Assembly (NCBI RefSeq): GCF_005281475.1
Contig: NZ_CP040106.1
Span: 5,632,001 to 5,696,000, forward strand
Reading direction: 5' to 3'
Source of the DNA: Echinicola rosea
GTDB taxonomy: Bacteria > Bacteroidota > Bacteroidia > Cytophagales > Cyclobacteriaceae
DNA: 64,000 nucleotides
In this document: one piece after another, positions 61,638 through 64,000 of the stretch
Numbering within the stretch: the stretch's first letter is position 1
How the letters are laid out: every line of letters starts with the position of its first letter
Program-made: the position numbers and the translations under genes
The notes under the pieces: generated by a model
Seen by the model: only the letters and a program-made list of their open reading frames with translations
Databases searched by the model: none
Told to the model about the DNA's origin: nothing

Positions 61638-64000
61638 ATGAAAAAGATTATACCATGGATAATTTGTTGGCTGTGGTCCGGAATGGCCATGGCACAGGAG
61701 ACCTATATCCTCAAGGGGAAGGTCTTGGACCATCGGGATGTGCCGTTGATTGGGGCGACCATACAGATAGCGGATAGTGGAAAGGGAACGGTGACGGATG
61801 AATACGGAGTTTTTTCACTTCAGGTAGCTAAATCTGAGCTCCGTATAGTATCCAGCTATTTGGGCTACCAAAGACAAAGCAGGGACATTAGCCTACCCTT
61901 GGAGGAGGAGCTGATCGTAAAACTGGAAAAAGAAGCAATGGGACTGGAAGGCGTGGAAGTGGTCTCCACGGGTTACCAGCAAATTTCCAAGGAGCGGGCC
62001 ACTGGCTCTTTTGTCCATCTGGACAGCAGCCTGATCGAGCGCCCTGTTAGCACTAGCATTCTTGAGCGGCTTGGGGACGTGACGCCGGGACTGATATTTA
62101 ACCGAAATGGCCCTGCATCTGATGCTCTTTCCATCCGTGGCAGAAGCACCCTATTTGCCAATAGCAGCCCATTGATCATAGTGGATGGCTTTCCCTATGA
62201 TGGTCCCATAGAGAACATCAACCCCAATGATGTGGAAAGCATCAATGTACTCAGGGATGCAGCTGCCGCTTCCATCTGGGGAGTAAAGGCCGGCAATGGG
62301 GTGATCGTGATCAGCACCAAAAGCGGCCGGATAGGCAGTAAGCCCAAGGTTTCCCTGAACAGCAATATTACAATCGGAGAGGTCTTTGATCCTTATTACC
62401 AGCCCCAGATGTCGGTAAATGATTTTATAGATACCGAGCTGATGCTTTTTGACAGGGGATTTTATAATTCCAAAGAAAACACGCCCAGAAAGACAGCGCT
62501 AAGTCCTGTAGTGGAAACCTTGATCGCTGCTAGGGATGGGGAAATCGACCAGTCAATAGCGGATGCTCGCATAGCTGCCTACAGAAAACAGGATCTGCGG
62601 GAGGCATACTTGAGGGATTTTTACCGAAAAAGCATCAATCAACAATACGCCCTGAATATCTCCGGTGGCAGCGAAAGACAAAGTTATTTCCTGACAGCAG
62701 GTTGGGATAAGAACCTGGAGACCGTCAAGTACAGGGGCATGGAACGCTTTACCCTGGGAGGAAAACAGGAAATCAAGCTACTGAAGGATCGGCTAAAGCT
62801 AAGCACAGGTATCTACTTCACCAAAACCCATAAAGACCGCAATGGGCTGGCCTATGGTGAACTCAAGCAATCCAGCAATGATGTGCTGGCCCCTTATGTG
62901 CAGTTCAGGGATGAAAATGGTAATCCTATGGCCATCACCAAGGACTACCGGGGTGGATTTTTGGATGGTGCTGAAGCTGAAGGTCTGCTGGACTGGCGCT
63001 ATAATCCCTTGCAGGACATCCATGAGCAATCCGATATTTTGCAAGGCAGGGATATCCGTATGAACCTTGGATTGGATTATAAAATCATCAAAGGCCTGAA
63101 TGCCCAAGTATCCTACCAGTACTGGACCAATGAGCAGGAAGTTAAACAGCATTATGGTGAAAAAAGTTATTATGCCCGTGACTGGGTCAACCAGTACACA
63201 CAGGTGGATGAAGAGGGAAACCTTACCCGCATCATTCCTGAGGGCGGGATTTTGGACCGTTCCCAATATTCAAGCTTTTCACATAACGGACGGGCGCAGC
63301 TGAACTATGAAACGGACTGGGAGCAAGGGGACTGGGTGTCCATAGCAGGGGCAGAAGTAAAGTCCTTTGAAAGTTCCAGTCTTGGGACCCGCTTTTACGG
63401 ATATAATTATCGGGTGGGCAATATTGCCCAGATGGACTATGTCAATCCCTATCCAGTGTATTATTTCCCCTCTGCCTCCTTACGCATTCCCAATGGGGAC
63501 CAGGTAGGCGGGACAGTGGACCGCTATCTTAGCTATTACCTGAATTCTGCCTATACCCATCAGGGGAAATATACCCTTTCGGTAAGTGGCAGAAAGGATA
63601 CCTCCAACCTCTTTGGGGTAGATGCCAACCAAAAGGGCGTGCCGCTTTGGTCTGTTGGGGCTGCATGGATATTGAGTGAGGAAGATTTCTATCCCATGAA
63701 AGATTGGCTGCCCTATGCCAAGCTGAGATTTACCTATGGCTATAATGGCAATATTGACAAGCGGGTTTCTGCCTATACTACGGCCATAAGGAACGGCAAC
63801 AGCAATATTACAGGTTTGCCCAAAGGAATCATCCTCAACCCGCCCAATCCATCATTGAGCTGGGAGCGCATTAAGATCGTCAACCTGGGATTGGACTGGG
63901 CATCGAAGGATGATAGGTTTTCGGGCACCTTGGAATATTATATCAAAAATGGACTGGACCTGATCGGGGATATACCCTATGCCCCAAGTTCCGGCATTAC
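61638..64000 (+). CDS. SusC/RagA-family TonB-linked outer-membrane protein, 3' end outside the window
   Basis: An ATG at 61638 opens a frame that stays open to the window end (787 codons). It has a signal peptide (MKKIIPWIICWLWSGMAMAQ), a carboxypeptidase-regulatory-like domain with VLDHRDVPLIGATIQIADSG, and the plug with the SusC features VSTGYQQISKERATGSF and LIIVDGFPYDG. INVLRDAAAASIWGVKAGNG (about residues 203-222) is the strongest family signature. The beta-barrel follows. SusC proteins import nutrients with a SusD lipoprotein; none is seen here because the gene leaves the window. The link with a TlpA-like gene is common in the SusC-type units of Bacteroidota. Confidence 0.95.
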   Translation, partial: MKKIIPWIICWLWSGMAMAQETYILKGKVLDHRDVPLIGATIQIADSGKGTVTDEYGVFSLQVAKSELRIVSSYLGYQRQSRDISLPLEEELIVKLEKEAMGLEGVEVVSTGYQQISKERATGSFVHLDSSLIERPVSTSILERLGDVTPGLIFNRNGPASDALSIRGRSTLFANSSPLIIVDGFPYDGPIENINPNDVESINVLRDAAAASIWGVKAGNGVIVISTKSGRIGSKPKVSLNSNITIGEVFDPYYQPQMSVNDFIDTELMLFDRGFYNSKENTPRKTALSPVVETLIAARDGEIDQSIADARIAAYRKQDLREAYLRDFYRKSINQQYALNISGGSERQSYFLTAGWDKNLETVKYRGMERFTLGGKQEIKLLKDRLKLSTGIYFTKTHKDRNGLAYGELKQSSNDVLAPYVQFRDENGNPMAITKDYRGGFLDGAEAEGLLDWRYNPLQDIHEQSDILQGRDIRMNLGLDYKIIKGLNAQVSYQYWTNEQEVKQHYGEKSYYARDWVNQYTQVDEEGNLTRIIPEGGILDRSQYSSFSHNGRAQLNYETDWEQGDWVSIAGAEVKSFESSSLGTRFYGYNYRVGNIAQMDYVNPYPVYYFPSASLRIPNGDQVGGTVDRYLSYYLNSAYTHQGKYTLSVSGRKDTSNLFGVDANQKGVPLWSVGAAWILSEEDFYPMKDWLPYAKLRFTYGYNGNIDKRVSAYTTAIRNGNSNITGLPKGIILNPPNPSLSWERIKIVNLGLDWASKDDRFSGTLEYYIKNGLDLIGDIPYAPSSGI

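Noticed and set aside
36373..64000. Right attachment site of the island (copy of the tRNA-Gln 3' end)
   Set aside because: I looked for the GGTTCGAGCC / CTAGTGGGTCA region again downstream and did not find a convincing copy.

Overview
The window looks like chromosome of a Bacteroidota bacterium, most likely an environmental member of the Cytophagales such as Cyclobacteriaceae. This is inferred from a SusC/RagA TonB-linked receptor with a TlpA-type thioredoxin lipoprotein-like neighbour, an UpxY-type NusG paralogue beside polysaccharide genes, DUF2911, DUF6428 and 4-fold beta flower proteins, and promoters of the Bacteroidota form TTTG-N19-TAnnTTTG (clearest before the tRNA-Gln gene at 36300). 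The exact genus cannot be fixed from the sequence alone.

Layout. 1-4500: the end of an exopolysaccharide/nucleotide-sugar operon (ugd, a UDP-HexNAc 4-epimerase, manC cut by the window edge, all on the minus strand) and a divergent upxY. 4569-15872: an 11.3 kb transposon of the Tn7/Tn5053 (TniA-TniB) type. I located its 49-bp imperfect terminal inverted repeats and a 7-bp direct repeat at its borders. It carries tniB, tniA, a serine resolvase, a metal cassette (CDF transporter, TonB receptor, Fur-family regulator) and an ars operon (arsR, DUF6428, arsC, acr3). An IS110/IS1111-type element sits inside the TonB receptor gene, and its downstream non-coding part folds into two two-tier stem-loops like a bridge RNA. 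16060-31925: ordinary chromosome with a penicillin-acylase-family enzyme, a DUF2911 lipoprotein, an EEP-family protein, an M1 peptidase and a tetR-tolC-MFP-RND efflux operon, with dispersed intergenic repeats. 32455-36372: purL and tRNA-Gln.

36338-59346 is a genomic (defence) island. A large serine recombinase lies against the tRNA-Gln gene; its last codons and stop are made of tRNA sequence. The island holds a RadC-like protein, IS1595 and IS256 elements, a patch of short dispersed repeats, a complete type I restriction-modification locus (hsdR, hsdM, two hsdS genes) with an Abi_2/HEPN-type protein and a tyrosine recombinase, a 4-fold beta flower protein, and a Gabija-like pair (OLD-family nuclease plus UvrD helicase) with an XRE regulator.

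The most interesting system is the type I R-M locus. Two hsdS genes lie tail to tail and carry the same 19-bp sequence at their 5' ends in inverted orientation, next to a tyrosine recombinase. The promoter-linked hsdS copy is broken by an IS3-family insertion (3-bp target duplication, frame exactly restored on removal to 415 codons). The start-less 'silent' copy is intact and in frame to be joined to the expressed 5' end by inversion. As written the locus therefore appears to be in an S-defective state that a single inversion would relieve.

59660-64000: a repeat-like spacer, then a TlpA/DUF3738-like protein and the first 787 codons of a SusC/RagA receptor that runs off the window.
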